This document shows positions 24,889-35,922 of a stretch of DNA of 64,000 bases, in pieces. The stretch lies in the NCBI GenBank assembly GCA_025603075.1, contig MU626260.1, forward strand, positions 275,380-339,379, written 5' to 3'. The stretch's first letter is position 1; every line of letters begins with the position of its first letter. This DNA comes from Neoconidiobolus thromboides FSU 785 (taxonomy: Eukaryota; Entomophthoromycota; Entomophthoromycetes; Entomophthorales; Neoconidiobolaceae). The notes beneath the pieces were generated by a model. That model made no database searches and was not told where the DNA came from. It saw only the letters and a program-made list of their open reading frames with translations. Both the position numbers and the translations under genes were made by a program.

Positions 24889-27075
24889 TTAATCCAAGTT
24901 AGCTCGGAACCTTTCTACAACTTTTGATTTAATGGCTCCTTTTTTTGAAAAATCGGTTTCAAGCACAGTAATGGCGTCAATAATAGAAATTACATTTTGC
25001 TTAGAATTTTCAATAGATTCTGTTGCGCCTGTTATATCTCCATTTTGAGGAGTAATACTTAAATCCTCATTTTTTAAAAAAGTAGTACTTGTTAATGCAG
25101 GCTTTCTTCCACACATCCATACTTTCTCAGTCTTATCGAAAGAGTAAGTAGTAACTTTATTGACAATCTTTCTCTCACAACTGTCTTCGTTATTTAATTT
25201 AATTCCTTTCAAATTATGATCTTCACTATTTTCCAAGCTTTCAAAATGTCTCTTTAGCCTTTTTTCATCTCTTATCTCTTCATTTTGTAATATAATTAAA
25301 TCCTCCTTTGGATTGTTGGTTACCTTTATTCTAAACATTGGTCTACCGTCTTTATAAGGAGGTGGAGGTAAGTTTTGAGTTTGACTACGATGTTGAGATA
25401 CTGAAATCATTTTTCTTACTAAATCTTCCAACCTTTGCTGTGTAGCTAATGATATTAATTCATAAATTTGAGGATCAATTTTAGTTAGACCATATTGCTT
25501 CACTAAAATATAAAATAAATTTTAAATAAAGGTGAGTATAAAAATAATTACTGATTGGAAGTATTTTTGCTTTTAAAGCATTATTATCTACTAATAATTT
25601 CGGAGCTGTATAGCTACTTTTAGTCCCATAACTCGTTTGTGTTTGATATAAATAGGAACTTGTTAAATGTGAATTTGTTGATTTTAGTATGTTTTCACTT
25701 TCTTCACGAAGATCAACACCAGCAGATCCCATGACGTCAGTCAAAGAATCATAATCAAATCTACGATCGTTGCTAATTTAAAGCGTTAGTGATATTAGTT
25801 TTACTTCAAAAACTGGCTTACTTTGCACTTTGATTGATAGCAGGTTTTGGGTGAACAGGCTGAATAGTTTGAACAGGTTTATTTGGGTTTGAAGAAGGTG
25901 CAATTTTAGGCGGTATATTTGAGGAATAAACAGCTAAAGGACTTGGTTTTGCTGGTGTATAAGAATGTTTAACGCGACTATTAAAATTAATATTAGTTGG
26001 ATAAGGGATCTTATTTGGAGCAATCTGTGTATTTTCGGGTTTGTAAGGTCTAAAATAAACAATAAATACAAAGTTAAAGAATTGGTTTCTTCTTACTTCT
26101 TATTAGAATTGTTTACAGCCTGACTTTTATTATTAGAAGGTTTACTAGTGCTTTGAATCGGATGGTTGTTGGAAGGTTGTGGTTCACTTTGTGCTTGATT
26201 TGGCCTTTTTAGTTGTCCAGGTATGAGTCTTGCAAATAATGGAAATTTGTCTTTTAATACCTCTCGTGCTTTATCAACAAAAGTTTCAAAAACGATTATC
26301 TGCTTGCTGAATTTAGCTATTAAGTCATTAATAGCTATCATCGTCTCAAAAGGCAAAGCCGACATAAAATTTTGAATTTCACTTGGTTTGGCTTAAAATA
26401 TTTTAGATAAATTTCTTGATTTAAATAAAGTTTACCTGTAGTACTTGTAGTACTTTGTGGAGCTGGCTTGTTGTTCTTCTTTTCGCTTTGTATGTTATTA
26501 GTTTGAGCATTGGGCCTGGGTTGAGGCTTAAAATCGTTGTTTGGCCTAGAATTGTAATTTACAAAATTATTCGCCCTTGGCAGTATATTTTGAATTGGGG
26601 GCGTAAATTGATTCATTTGCTGATTAGCTAATGGATTTATGCCATATCCTGAGTTCATAATTTGGTTTGCATAATATGGATTTATGTTATTGTAGCTATG
26701 TAAATTATTCATGTTTTGCATCATCAGGTTTTGGTTCATATTTTGGTTCATACTTTGATAAGGATTAAAAATTATGTGTGATTGTTGCTGTTCTTGATTT
26801 GGAGCTTGGGACTTATCGCTCACATTATTATGGGTGCTAGGTGGATTGTTATCCAAATTGTTACCTACATTGGACTCTGGATTCGCTGAATTATAAGCAT
26901 TTTGATTTCCTGCTTTTACTACTGGATTATTAGTTTCCCCACTCATAAATAATTCCAACTCTTCAGGTATATTATTTAAGTCAAACATATTTTTGTCGAA
27001 GTCATTTTCTATTTGGTCAGCTGAAGGATTATTGCTTTGCTTTTCTTGTGACCTTTGTTTGTTAGTATTGTCCAT
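24889..27075 (-). CDS. TAF4-family TFIID subunit, copy B
   Basis: Five exons, 26436-27075, 26097-26391, 25822-26049, 25552-25772 and 24889-25502, total 1998 nt and 665 residues. The domain plan is that of copy A: an Asn/Gln/Met-rich N-terminus, a helical module with IQNFMSALPFETMIAINDLI and REVLKDKFPLFARLI, then SLTDVMGSAGVDLREESENI, IYELISLATQQRLEDLVRKM and IIDAITVLETDFSKK. All four introns fall at equivalent positions and in the same phases as in copy A (1, 2, 2, 1). Protein identity outside the motifs is low, so the duplication is old. Having two divergent TAF4 genes raises the possibility of specialised TFIID forms; that is inference. Confidence 0.87.
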
Positions 27076-28510
27076 TTTATTGAATTTTATAGAAGACTGA
27101 AGAGTAATTTTACTTTTTACTTATTCTATCTCACTAGCCAATTTAAAATGACAAGCTATTGACCAATAGGAAACGAATGATGAAAATCAAATTACAAGTA
27201 CATGTATGACAATAATAGCAATTTTATTAAAAGTAGAAGTATTCTAGTTTAAGTAGAATAATATCGTGAAAATGTATCAGGCATTATTAGAATGAGTCCA
27301 ATAGCATAATTTGTGCGTGTTTTATATTTGATATATATTAGTATTTTGAGGGCTAACCAAGTTAAAACAAATATTAATATACATATGTAGTTTTATACAG
27401 TACAGATAGTTTAAGTGACATCAGTGATTATATTGGGCCTTATATCGATACAGTAATAATTATATTTAACCTTATAAAAAGGATGGAAGTAGCTAAGTTG
27501 GTTAGGACCGAGCCAATATGTGTAGATAAAATAACGTTTGTAGTTACAGTTGGTCTAATATAGACGATAACTCAAACTATAGTACTAAGTTAAATTAAAT
27601 TATAGGAAATCAAGCTAAACATCTAAAAGCAGCAAACTTTATTAATAAAAGATAATTATCATTAAATAAAACTATAAATGATAAAAAACAGTTAGATTAA
27701 GAAAACTAGTTAAAAAGCCTGCAGGTACTTCATTATCGAAGCCACATCCTAATAGAGTTTATATTAGAAGGCAAACTTCTACCATTCGTGGTGCTTATAT
27801 TTGGAAGGTTGAAAGAATAATTCAAATACAAATTGAATCATATAATTTAGCTAATAATCAGGCTTAAAGCACCAACGAAGCCGCTTGTGTCAAAAAAATC
27901 TATGAATAATTCTGATAAGTAGTGTAAAGTAAAGTATATTTTAAATTTACATTAGTATTTGTTTATGTACATTAAGTCGTAAAAGGGAATTAAATACTTA
28001 ACCGTGTTTGTTATTATGAACCATTTAGACATGTTTGTACTACAGGAAATTCACATTCTTTGATTCTTTATTCCTTAATAATTGCTTAAAGGTGTGCCTT
28101 CAAAATTGAAAGCTAATCGGAATAGGAGCAAAGTAACTTTGAAGTAAGGTTCAAGTGTTGGCTAAACCAAAAAATAGTAGTTACAAAGTATAGAATACTT
28201 TATTAACTCATTTTATGGAATCTGTTTGAGTCGATTTTCGAAAAAATAATAAAAAGAAAGCAAAATCAAATAAGCTAATAATTATTAAACACTTGTATCA
28301 AAACAAAAGCAAATTATGGAATCAGAAGTAGTTACGTACTACCAATCAATTATGAAAATCATATTGTATATATTGTGGCAATCAATTGGGGTGCAAGTAT
28401 ATATACCATCAGGAATTTGTGGGGCTTATAGCAACAATATAGTATTAGTAAATTATTTAGCTTATAGTTGGTATTTAGTATTGTTAAGTTGCGGGGAGAA
28501 TATTTGCTTT
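27076..28510. other. Gene-poor stretch upstream of TAF4 copy B
   Basis: Holds the promoter side of TAF4 copy B. A short open stretch near 27690-27866 (LVKKPAGTSLSKPHPNRVYI...) has coding-like composition but no start codon and no recognised relative. A tRNA A-box-like TAGCTAAGTTGGTTAG near 27491 lacks a matching B box. Possibly old pseudogene debris. Confidence 0.4.
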
Positions 28511-29091
28511 CCAGCACCAAAGTTATTGACAGATAGGAATGCTTCAGAAGCAAAGATGCTTGCAATCTTCATGTGATTATTTAACTGCTATTGCTTGAAC
28601 TGAAAATCACTCTTTAAATGAACAAAATGATTTAATAAGCTTGATCCTCAGTTCATGGTTTACTATCGCTAATTACACAGTGAAAGTTGTAATCCTTGGT
28701 TGGAAATATAGTGTCACTGCCTTAGTATCATAGTTAAACCGGAAATTTATCTCATCCTGCTTATGAAAAAGAAAAAAGTAAAGAGGCGTGTTGAATATAT
28801 AAAAAGTAACATCGATCTTAACTCTAAGAAAATTAAGTTAAAAGGTGATGGCAACGATGAATGGATCACTTTTAATGAATTGGCTGCTTTTTATAAAAAC
28901 AAAATGTTTGAATATTTGAAAGAAGGGTTATGTAATTAACTGACCCTTTTTTAAAAGGAGGATCTAGGATAAAAACGATACTACTCAAAATGAAGCTGGA
29001 TCAACTATAGCAGAAGTTAGTACCTGTTGGATCCAATATGGTTTCAATCAATGTTGCATTAACTGTCTTTGAATCAGATTATTTAAAAAAC
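28511..29091 (+). pseudogene. Decayed third TAF4 copy (C-terminal fragment)
   Basis: Two anchors match the TAF4 paralogues in the right order and at about the right distance. At 28511-28570 the translation PAPKLLTDRNASEAKMLAI parallels copy B TAPKLLVDNNALKAKILPI, followed at once by GTGATTATTTAAC where copy B has its intron 4 donor GTAATTATTTT. At 29037-29091 the translation MVSINVALTVFESDYLKN parallels the TAF4 closing helix (VISIIDAITVLETDFSKK). Between them the frame is broken by stops (for example the TAA ending ...YLKEGLCN near 28940), although fragments such as EYIKSNIDLNSKKIKL resemble copy A EYKIQVNLDSKRHITV. No intact N-terminal part was found. Most likely a relic of the same local duplication. 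Confidence 0.6.
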
Positions 29092-29328
29092 TTACCAAAT
29101 ACAATATAGTGCTAAGAGCTAAAACCACTTTTAATTAAGGTTTCTAAGCCATGATCTTATCATTTTTTATTGGATGTTTACTAAACGCCATGTTAATTAT
29201 ATTTCATTTAGCCTTGTTAATTGATTTGCTTTTATTATGATTTAGTACCAAATATCAAAATATCAAAATTAAAAAATGCTTTTCAAAATTACTATTCTAA
29301 ATATTATCCTATAATTTGTCTCAAATGT

Positions 29329-30013
29329 TTATTGATACCACCTTTTCTGGAGTTGACTTACATAAGCGTTAATATATCTGTCTTTTTCAAACTGCAGTTC
29401 TTCTAAATATTTTAATTTCTCAATTTCTAATTCATTCTTGAAGTTATCTTTAATTCGTTGTTCGTGGTCTTCATTGACCTTTTCTTTCCTAGGTAAAAAA
29501 CTAGTTATCGTTTTGAACATGGAGTAATTTTCACTTTTATTGTTAGGGGTTATATTCTACATCATTAATTTTAATTTGATAATCTCACATTATAGTACAA
29601 TTACCTTTAATAACGATATCTTTAGTTCAAGTTCTTTGAATTTTGAAGTACTTGTTTCAACTATTTATAATGATTATTTTATAATTAAGCAAAACATTCA
29701 TATTTACTTGTTTCTGATAATTCATTTAACTGCTCTTTCCAGTTTTCATTAACGTTGAGATTACTAACTCTATTTATATCTTCAATTTGTAAACTGGGTA
29801 TTGAGTTTAGAATGTCGGTCAAATTTTCACTCTAATATATTTAGTCAATTTATGAATAACGAATAATTTTACCTGCAATATATCCGTACTGTTCTCAATG
29901 TACATATTTTTTTGTTTATCAGTATCACCACTTAAGTTTGTTACTATTTCGTTGATATCATCTATTATGTCACGCGTTTCTCTTTCTTTTTTTAAAAATG
30001 TAAAGTTATTCAT
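29329..30013 (-). CDS. Unrecognised 182-residue helical protein, four exons
   Basis: Exons 29873-30013, 29708-29831, 29605-29660 and 29329-29556 join without any stop and with correct phase through three GT-AG introns of 41, 47 and 48 nt, strong internal evidence for a real gene. The product starts MNNFTFLKKERETRD, is rich in Glu, Lys, Asn and Leu and looks almost entirely helical. The last ~65 residues (EQRIKDNFKNELEIEKLKYL...) have a coiled-coil-like heptad pattern, and it ends QLQKRWYQ. No signal peptide or TM segment. It lies 269 bp downstream of the Med22-like gene on the same strand. I do not recognise a family; a small coiled-coil subunit of a larger complex is the only reasonable guess. 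Confidence 0.6.
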
Positions 30014-30282
30014 TTTAAAAAAGATATTAAAGGTTCATTATCTGTAAGTTCTAAAGTGATATTTTATTTTTAACCAATAGAAATTATACCAAATTGCCAA
30101 AATATCTGATATAAAATTGTATACATGAGATGGTTTTCTCAAGAATGAATGATGGTTTCTTGAAAAGATCACTAAAAATCACTTTAACAATTATGATTTA
30201 TCAGCTTCATATATGTTTTATTAAAAATATAAAATTAATGTAGCTAGTTTTAAAATGCTATTTTATTATTTTAAATATCGCT

Positions 30283-31077
30283 TCAACTTTGATAGTCAGG
30301 AAAGAAACAATGTAACGTTCTTATCCTTCTAGCAGCATAAGGATGGAAAACTTTAGAATTTTTGATACTGGGAATAATCCTTGCTTCTTCTCTTTTAAGA
30401 TCCCTTTCTTTTCTTGCAAGTTCTTCTTTTCTAATATTATTATTTCTAATCCTTTCAAAGTCTTTTTTTGCTGCTTCTTTTGCTGCTTTATCTGGATACT
30501 CTTTCTTATCTTCTGGCTCTTCTACCCTTTTATAGGTGGCGTCTCCATCTTCAACAACAGGTACTTTTAGCTGATAACTATGCTTTAGTAGTAAACCTCT
30601 TTTCATTTTATAAGTTAATGTCAGTAGTCTTTCTACGTTTCTATTCTGAAATAAAAAATGAGATGAAAAACCAGATTTTAATCATAGCTTACCAAGCTCA
30701 CAGCTCGACTATTTATTTGAAATTTTTCTTTTTGAATTATATACCGGTTTTTGTTTTCGATCTAAAATGTTAATTAAATATCTAATCAAAACAATAATTC
30801 AAACCTCTGAGCAATTGATGACATCTTCAATACAATTGGTGATACCTCTAAGGATTTCGTTTAGCTCCCAATTTAGTTCCTTCTTAATAGTAACTTTAAA
30901 GATGTCGGAAATATCCTTTTCTTTTTGAGTCAATATTTTTTTCCCACCACCATATTTTTTTGGGTTTATAACATAGTCTGTGGATATTCTTGAAAATTTT
31001 AGAGTCTCTAACACCTCTTGTAAGTGCTTCAAACTCTTTATTGGCTCTGGTTCAGCTTCATGTTTATTTGGGTCCAT
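30283..31077 (-). CDS. Putative Mediator subunit Med22 (Srb6)-like protein
   Basis: Three exons, 30805-31077, 30693-30761 and 30283-30645, all in phase 0, give 234 residues. Intron 1 has a weak donor, GTTTGA. The middle (about residues 60-140) has two helices separated by a short loop: ELNEILRGITNCIEDVINCS, and then SLNRNVERLLTLTYKMKRGL. The second resembles the yeast Srb6/Med22 signature NV-x-x-LL-x-LT-x-x-x-K-x-x-x-LL, and spacing to the first helix also fits. The protein is longer than typical Med22, with a charged, basic C-terminal tail (KKDFERIRNNNIRKEEL...) ending CFFPDYQS. If right, it sits in the Mediator head with Med11/Med17. The assignment rests on one motif. It shares a 173-bp divergent promoter with the next gene. 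Confidence 0.45.
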
Positions 31078-31250
31078 CTAAATTTGATAAAATGATTTTA
31101 ATTAAAATTCAAGCTTTATTTTATGCAATTAATTTTGCAATGTTTAATTTGTTCGGTATCAGTAACCAGTCTATAACTTATCATGGCATTAAATTGTGAA
31201 ATCTATATAATTTAGAAATAAAAATAAACATTTAGCTTTTATATTTAATA

Positions 31251-32204
31251 ATGGAGATCAATGATTTAGTACAGGAATATGACATTTTAAGTGAATTATT
31301 TTTATTAAAGGAATATGATTTGGTATGGCAAGGAAGTATATCGATGATAATGAAAATACTAGCTCTAAAATCTCCAATTGATGAACAGCAATGGCTACTA
31401 CAAGAGTTCTATTCTCAACCTATTCAGCAAGAGGTTAAAAACCATTTCCTACTATTCGGAAATTTATGGTCCTTATTGTTAAATATTATTACTAAGGTAG
31501 ACTCTGAAGCTAAAGAGAAGGAATACGACTTAAAGATGGACTTATCAGACGACGCTATGTTCAAATTGAAGATATTAATATTAAACATGGACAAGACTAT
31601 TTTGGATTTTATTAAACTATTTAATCTTACTTTTTATCCATCCCCATATTCTAAGCCTATGGATATCATGTTAGGAGTATCACTCGTTGCTATTCATAAG
31701 CACCAATATAAAGTGTTGTATGACTTTATAATGGAATATAAACAAAACATACCCAAAGACTTGTTAATGGATGAAGAATATATAAAAAATTACACTTCAA
31801 TTATGGATTTATTTTATTGTCATTGTTTAATAGGATTAGGAAAACAAAAGCAGATCCCAGAGTTATTAGGTAAAGATGATATATTGACAATTAGCACAAA
31901 ACAAGACATAATGCAGTGCATTGAAGCAGCAAATCATCATTACGAAAATCAGAGTGTAGCTAGTTCAACTACCTTCGTTAATGAAGAAATAAAGCCCATT
32001 CCATCAGAAAAAGGCGAAGTCAAAGTAGTAAGAAATTGGCTGCATTATATTAAAAATATAAATAAAGCACATTATTCCTTGATAGCCTTTGTGATGTTTA
32101 TAATTTTAGCGAAGAAATATGCATGGAACAATCCAGCGTTTAAAAGGGTCAAGGTTTGGATCATTAACCTCTTCCTATCCATTAAACCAGCGTTTTCAAA
32201 TTAA
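31251..32204 (+). CDS. Tail-anchored helical protein, possibly Pex26/Pex15-like
   Basis: Single-exon 317-residue protein, predominantly helical, with no N-terminal signal peptide. One hydrophobic segment lies close to the C-terminus (YSLIAFVMFIILAKKYAW, about residues 276-293), followed by a short basic and hydrophobic tail. That arrangement fits tail-anchored membrane proteins. The N-terminal part (LVQEYDILSELFLLKEYDLVWQ) with repeated helical pairs is reminiscent of the peroxisomal AAA-recruiter Pex26/Pex15, but no diagnostic motif is visible, so this is a weak guess. It is transcribed divergently from the Med22-like gene. Frame, length and codon use support a real gene. Confidence 0.6.
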   Translation: MEINDLVQEYDILSELFLLKEYDLVWQGSISMIMKILALKSPIDEQQWLLQEFYSQPIQQEVKNHFLLFGNLWSLLLNIITKVDSEAKEKEYDLKMDLSDDAMFKLKILILNMDKTILDFIKLFNLTFYPSPYSKPMDIMLGVSLVAIHKHQYKVLYDFIMEYKQNIPKDLLMDEEYIKNYTSIMDLFYCHCLIGLGKQKQIPELLGKDDILTISTKQDIMQCIEAANHHYENQSVASSTTFVNEEIKPIPSEKGEVKVVRNWLHYIKNINKAHYSLIAFVMFIILAKKYAWNNPAFKRVKVWIINLFLSIKPAFSN

Positions 32205-32456
32205 ATAAAAAAGTATGTCATATTTAGATTGTTATAAATCGACTTAAAAAAGTAATATATAAAACTAGTTTATTAGTTTGTAGTAGAATTCTTTATTATT
32301 TCTTCCATATTTAATTGTTCATTCAAATAATTCAACGTTTTTAATCTATTTTTAAAAATTAAAAGGTTTATAGTGTATTAATGTAATTAATTTACGATTT
32401 TAAGATATCATCATTACTAAAATAAATTAATAATATAAAACCAATGAAATATGTAT

Positions 32457-32659
32457 TTACTTTGTATGAACATCGGCATTGGTAGCTTTAATTCTTAACA
32501 ATAAAGTTTTTGTTCTATTTAAATTACTTTCCAACTGAGCATGGTTTTTACACACTTTTAGAATTTCTTCTGATATATCCATATTATCTTTGATGAACTA
32601 AATTATTAGTAGCTATTTTCATTTCTTATTACTCCTTTTACCTCTTTTTCTCTCTCCAT
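32457..32659 (-). CDS. Possible small two-exon gene, 52 residues
   Basis: Exon 1 at 32642-32659 (MEREKE) and exon 2 at 32457-32597 join in phase 0 across a 44-nt intron with GTAAAAG donor, CTACTAAT branch-like site and TTTAG acceptor. The product (MEREKEFIKDNMDISEEILK...) is a helical, coiled-coil-like micro-protein ending NADVHTK. Its size recalls small kinetochore or vesicle-complex subunits, but I do not recognise it. Support is only the frame and splice signals. Confidence 0.35.
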
Positions 32660-34721
32660 TTGATTAAACTTTAAAAATTTATGATTGTAGTTTTTATGAT
32701 TTTTATATAGCACGTGTTATCAAGTTTTATAATTCCTCTTTTGGGCAAATCCATAACAACAAGGGTGTAAAATAATACCAATAACCACTCCATTTTCTGC
32801 CTTTAATAAAACAAACTTTATCATGCAAACAATAACTTAATTTTCTACTAAAGATGAAAGGAGCTTTGTAATTGTCTAATAGGTTCATTTAAATTTGACA
32901 ACCCATCTGAAAAAATCAAAATCAGTGTGTGCTGAAGTGTGGCTGATAAATCCTCAACTGCTGGCTAGCTTTTACTCGAGTATGAAAGGGGGCGCTACTG
33001 ACTTTAATGTCGGTAATAACGAAGGTAGGATTAATGCACATAAATAGCAGTAAAAAGGTTAATGAAAAGATTATCAGGAAGCTTGGAGAACTTCACAAAT
33101 AATTTCAAAGTAATAAAAGTTTGATTGTTTAATGACATGTACGTCAATACAAATTTACTAAAAGTTATTTTTATCTTTTGAGTAAACTTTGATAACATAG
33201 AAAACAAAAAGGAAAGAGTGATATTAGTTATTTTTTGAATGTCAGTGTAGCGGAAGTGCGCCTATTTGTCACCTGTGTGCTTAGGCGACGTGCAAAATTT
33301 TCAAAGTTAAATTCAGAGAATTATTATGCTTTGTTGGTAGAAAAAGATGAATTTATTTTCAAATATTTTATTTATACAACAGTATCATATTTGGATTAAT
33401 GGTATGATCGGGTAAGCCATAAATGAACTAATTAGAATAAACTGATTAACAAACATTTATTTATTAATTTATAGGGTGATATTAAACCAACACAACTTAC
33501 AAAGAGACTAAGTGAAAATTTAGGTACTAAATATTCTTGCCATAAGTAAAATATGATGCTTATCAACCTTTTGCTTCAGATAAGGTAGCTATTATTATTA
33601 CCGTTCTCCTAATCATTTAAGTTTAATCGTTTCATCTGATAAGTTACCCAGAGCGCCTCCTTGATGCCCAAACCCACAAAAAAGTAGTAAAATAAATCCC
33701 ACTTATGAGGCAAACCAGATAAATAAATATTGCAATTGTATTCGTTATTAACTACGACTCAACTTCTTTATCGATAGCTCAGCCTTGCTTCAATTAATAG
33801 CAATAGTTATTTGCAAACCCAGTATTTAGATTGTGCTAACAACCAAGAAAAAGGATTGCAAAAAAAGCTCAAAATTTAATCAACCTTATTTTTCCTAAGA
33901 GTGGTGGGCCAAAGTAAAACGAATTCGATGAATAAGAGTAAGGGCTTCATTAAAGATTGTAAGCAGTTAAAGTTAGATGATAAAAAACGGATAGGAGTAA
34001 TAAAAAAAATCAATAGTCCAAAAAAAGGTTGAGGAACACAAAGAGAAAAAGAAGAGTTTGTAAAGGAAAGATCTTATATTCAGGCAAAAGATGAAGGTAG
34101 ATGAATGCTAACAAAGACAAAAAATAACAAAAGGAAAAGTTCCATAGAAAGAGTTAAAGTTGAAAAGTTATAAAGTGTTAAGGAAGAAAAAAAGTTGAAA
34201 AATACCAAAAATATTGAAAAAAGCAAACACAGTACCATTGATTATTTTAAAAATAAATAATAGCTTGATTATAATCATTTTTAATTTTGATTTTACCTAC
34301 TAATGTATTTGAAATAAGAAACAGCATGTTTTTTTTGTTAAATTATATCTATTTTTTTAAATAATTCATTTTTAGGAAAACAAAGCTATTATCCATATTA
34401 ATGATATTTTATCAAAGCAATAATTATTTTTTATAATTGATATTTGTATAACTATAAAGTGGAATATAAAAGTGAGATAAATGTTTAAAAAGGTAAAACA
34501 GTTATTTGAGTTTACATAATTGGTAGGGTTTAATAATAAAATAAAATTCAACTAATAAGGTTTTTTTGCTGATTGTACAAAAATAATAAGGAAGCTTGAT
34601 AGTATAAAAGCTCAAATGAGAACTAAAAGCCAGCAAGTCGAAAAGCTATATCAATAAACAAAAAAGTTAAAAAAAAACGGATATATTTATTTTTTTATGA
34701 AATAAGGTAAAATTAATGATA
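32660..34721. other. Gene-poor stretch with probable pseudogene debris
   Basis: No intact gene. Around 33300-33560 short coding-like pieces (ENYYALLVEKDEFIFKYFIY; then, after an intron-like GTAAGC...ATAG, GDIKPTQLTKRLSENLGTKY) are interrupted by stops. 33900-34260 is purine-rich with Lys/Glu-like codons but many stops. A GC-rich hairpin at 33245-33292 is reported under findings. Confidence 0.4.
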
Positions 34722-34822
34722 TGGGGATGTTTTTCTTGATTTCATTACTTTTTCCATTTTTTAAGCGCTGCTTGAGCGGAAAGATTGTTACTAAAATTCT
34801 TAAGCAAAAAAATACATCCCCA
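34722..34822 (-). mobile_element. MITE copy 9
   Basis: TATGGGGATGT ... ACATCCCCATA with intact ends, core TTAAGCGCTGCTTGAGCGG. Flanks GATA and TATA. Confidence 0.93.
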
Positions 34823-35180
34823 TATATACTAAGTAATTTAAAAATATGGTAAAAAAAGATTTACATGATATATATACCTAGTACACAGTTAGAAAAAAGT
34901 TGTTTAAAAATAAAACAAATACACTAATAGAAACTAAAACAAAGATAGAAAATCCTTTAATAAAAAAAGTAATATAAGTGTGAAGTCTGGTTACTCAATG
35001 GTTGAAGTTAAAAGGTCTTAGTTTATGTAACTAAGATAGACTTGAATTGTGAAGAATAGCACATAATAGGCTATGAACTATGTAATACAAACATAATAGA
35101 CAATACTACTGTAAAATCTACGTAAAATCTACATAAAACACTTATCAGGAAAATTTAGTGGCTTTATTGAAGGTACGATA

Positions 35181-35281
35181 TGGGGATGTGTTTTTCTGTT
35201 TAAGAATTTTACTAAAAAAATTTCCGCTCAAATAGGGCTTAAAAAATGGAAAAAGTAGTGAAACCAAAAAAAACATCCCCA
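35181..35281 (+). mobile_element. MITE copy 10
   Basis: ATATGGGGATGTG ... ACATCCCCATAT; core TCAAATAGGGCTTAAAAAA. Perfect 8-bp ends inside ATA/TAT. Confidence 0.93.
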
Positions 35282-35321
35282 TATTATGGAATAATTCAAT
35301 TAAAAAAGCCCCAAGTTATTA

Positions 35322-35407
35322 TGTTGATAAGTTTTTTAATTTATTACTTTTTTCACTTTTTAAGTGTAATTTTAAAAAATCAGTAAAACTTTTAAAAGAT
35401 ATACCCT
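35322..35407 (-). mobile_element. Decayed MITE copy
   Basis: Resembles the minus-orientation element (TTTATTACTTTTTTCACTTTTTAAG, then AGTAAAACTTTTAAA, ATATACCC) but the ends and core are lost. Confidence 0.45.
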
Positions 35408-35922
35408 ATTTAAAAAAATTCATAACTTTTTTAAATTTAACCAAATAAAAATTAAAAAACATTATAATTTTAATTACAACTAATAAATTCTTTTGTATAA
35501 TATTAATTTTTTTACGTTTTTTAAATAGGTTAATAGATTCATAAAATGTAATGATTTTATTTTTACTTATCCAGCTATTAAGTTTAATTTTATAATAGAT
35601 TTCAAAAATTTAAATATTTTTCAGCAAATTTGGAACTTTTTTATAAATTATATCTTTAGGTAATGAAATTACAAGATGAATTATACTTCTTTATGGAAGA
35701 AATTTCAAGTTGACTGAAGTATTTACAAGCTAAAAACTGTTTAATATTAGACTGAAAAATGATTTGAATTCAGACCTTAAGGGATTCAAATTTGTTAGCT
35801 TTTTATTTGCTTAATTTTTATCCCATAAAGAATTGAATTTTTTTTTACAAAACACTAAATTAAAAAAATTAAAAAACAACTTCCTTCTTTAAGCTTCAAG
35901 TTAACAAAGACCCTATAACAAA

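Larger units (their letters stand above)
34823..35922. other. Intergenic upstream of the La gene
   Basis: Contains MITE copy 10 and a decayed copy. A tRNA-like anticodon arm near 35015-35033 (TTAGT/ACTAA) lacks the other arms. The rest is AT-rich with no gene. Confidence 0.5.

Noticed and set aside
28316-28576. 86-codon open frame as a complete gene
   Set aside because: Its end matches TAF4 and then breaks where the paralogues splice; better explained as part of the TAF4 pseudogene, with the upstream part unexplained.
33300-33560. Two coding-like pieces with an intron-like gap
   Set aside because: Stops interrupt the first piece before the donor and no start codon or family match was found.
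34984-35060. tRNA-like anticodon arm TTAGT/ACTAA
   Set aside because: No acceptor, D or T stem pairing.
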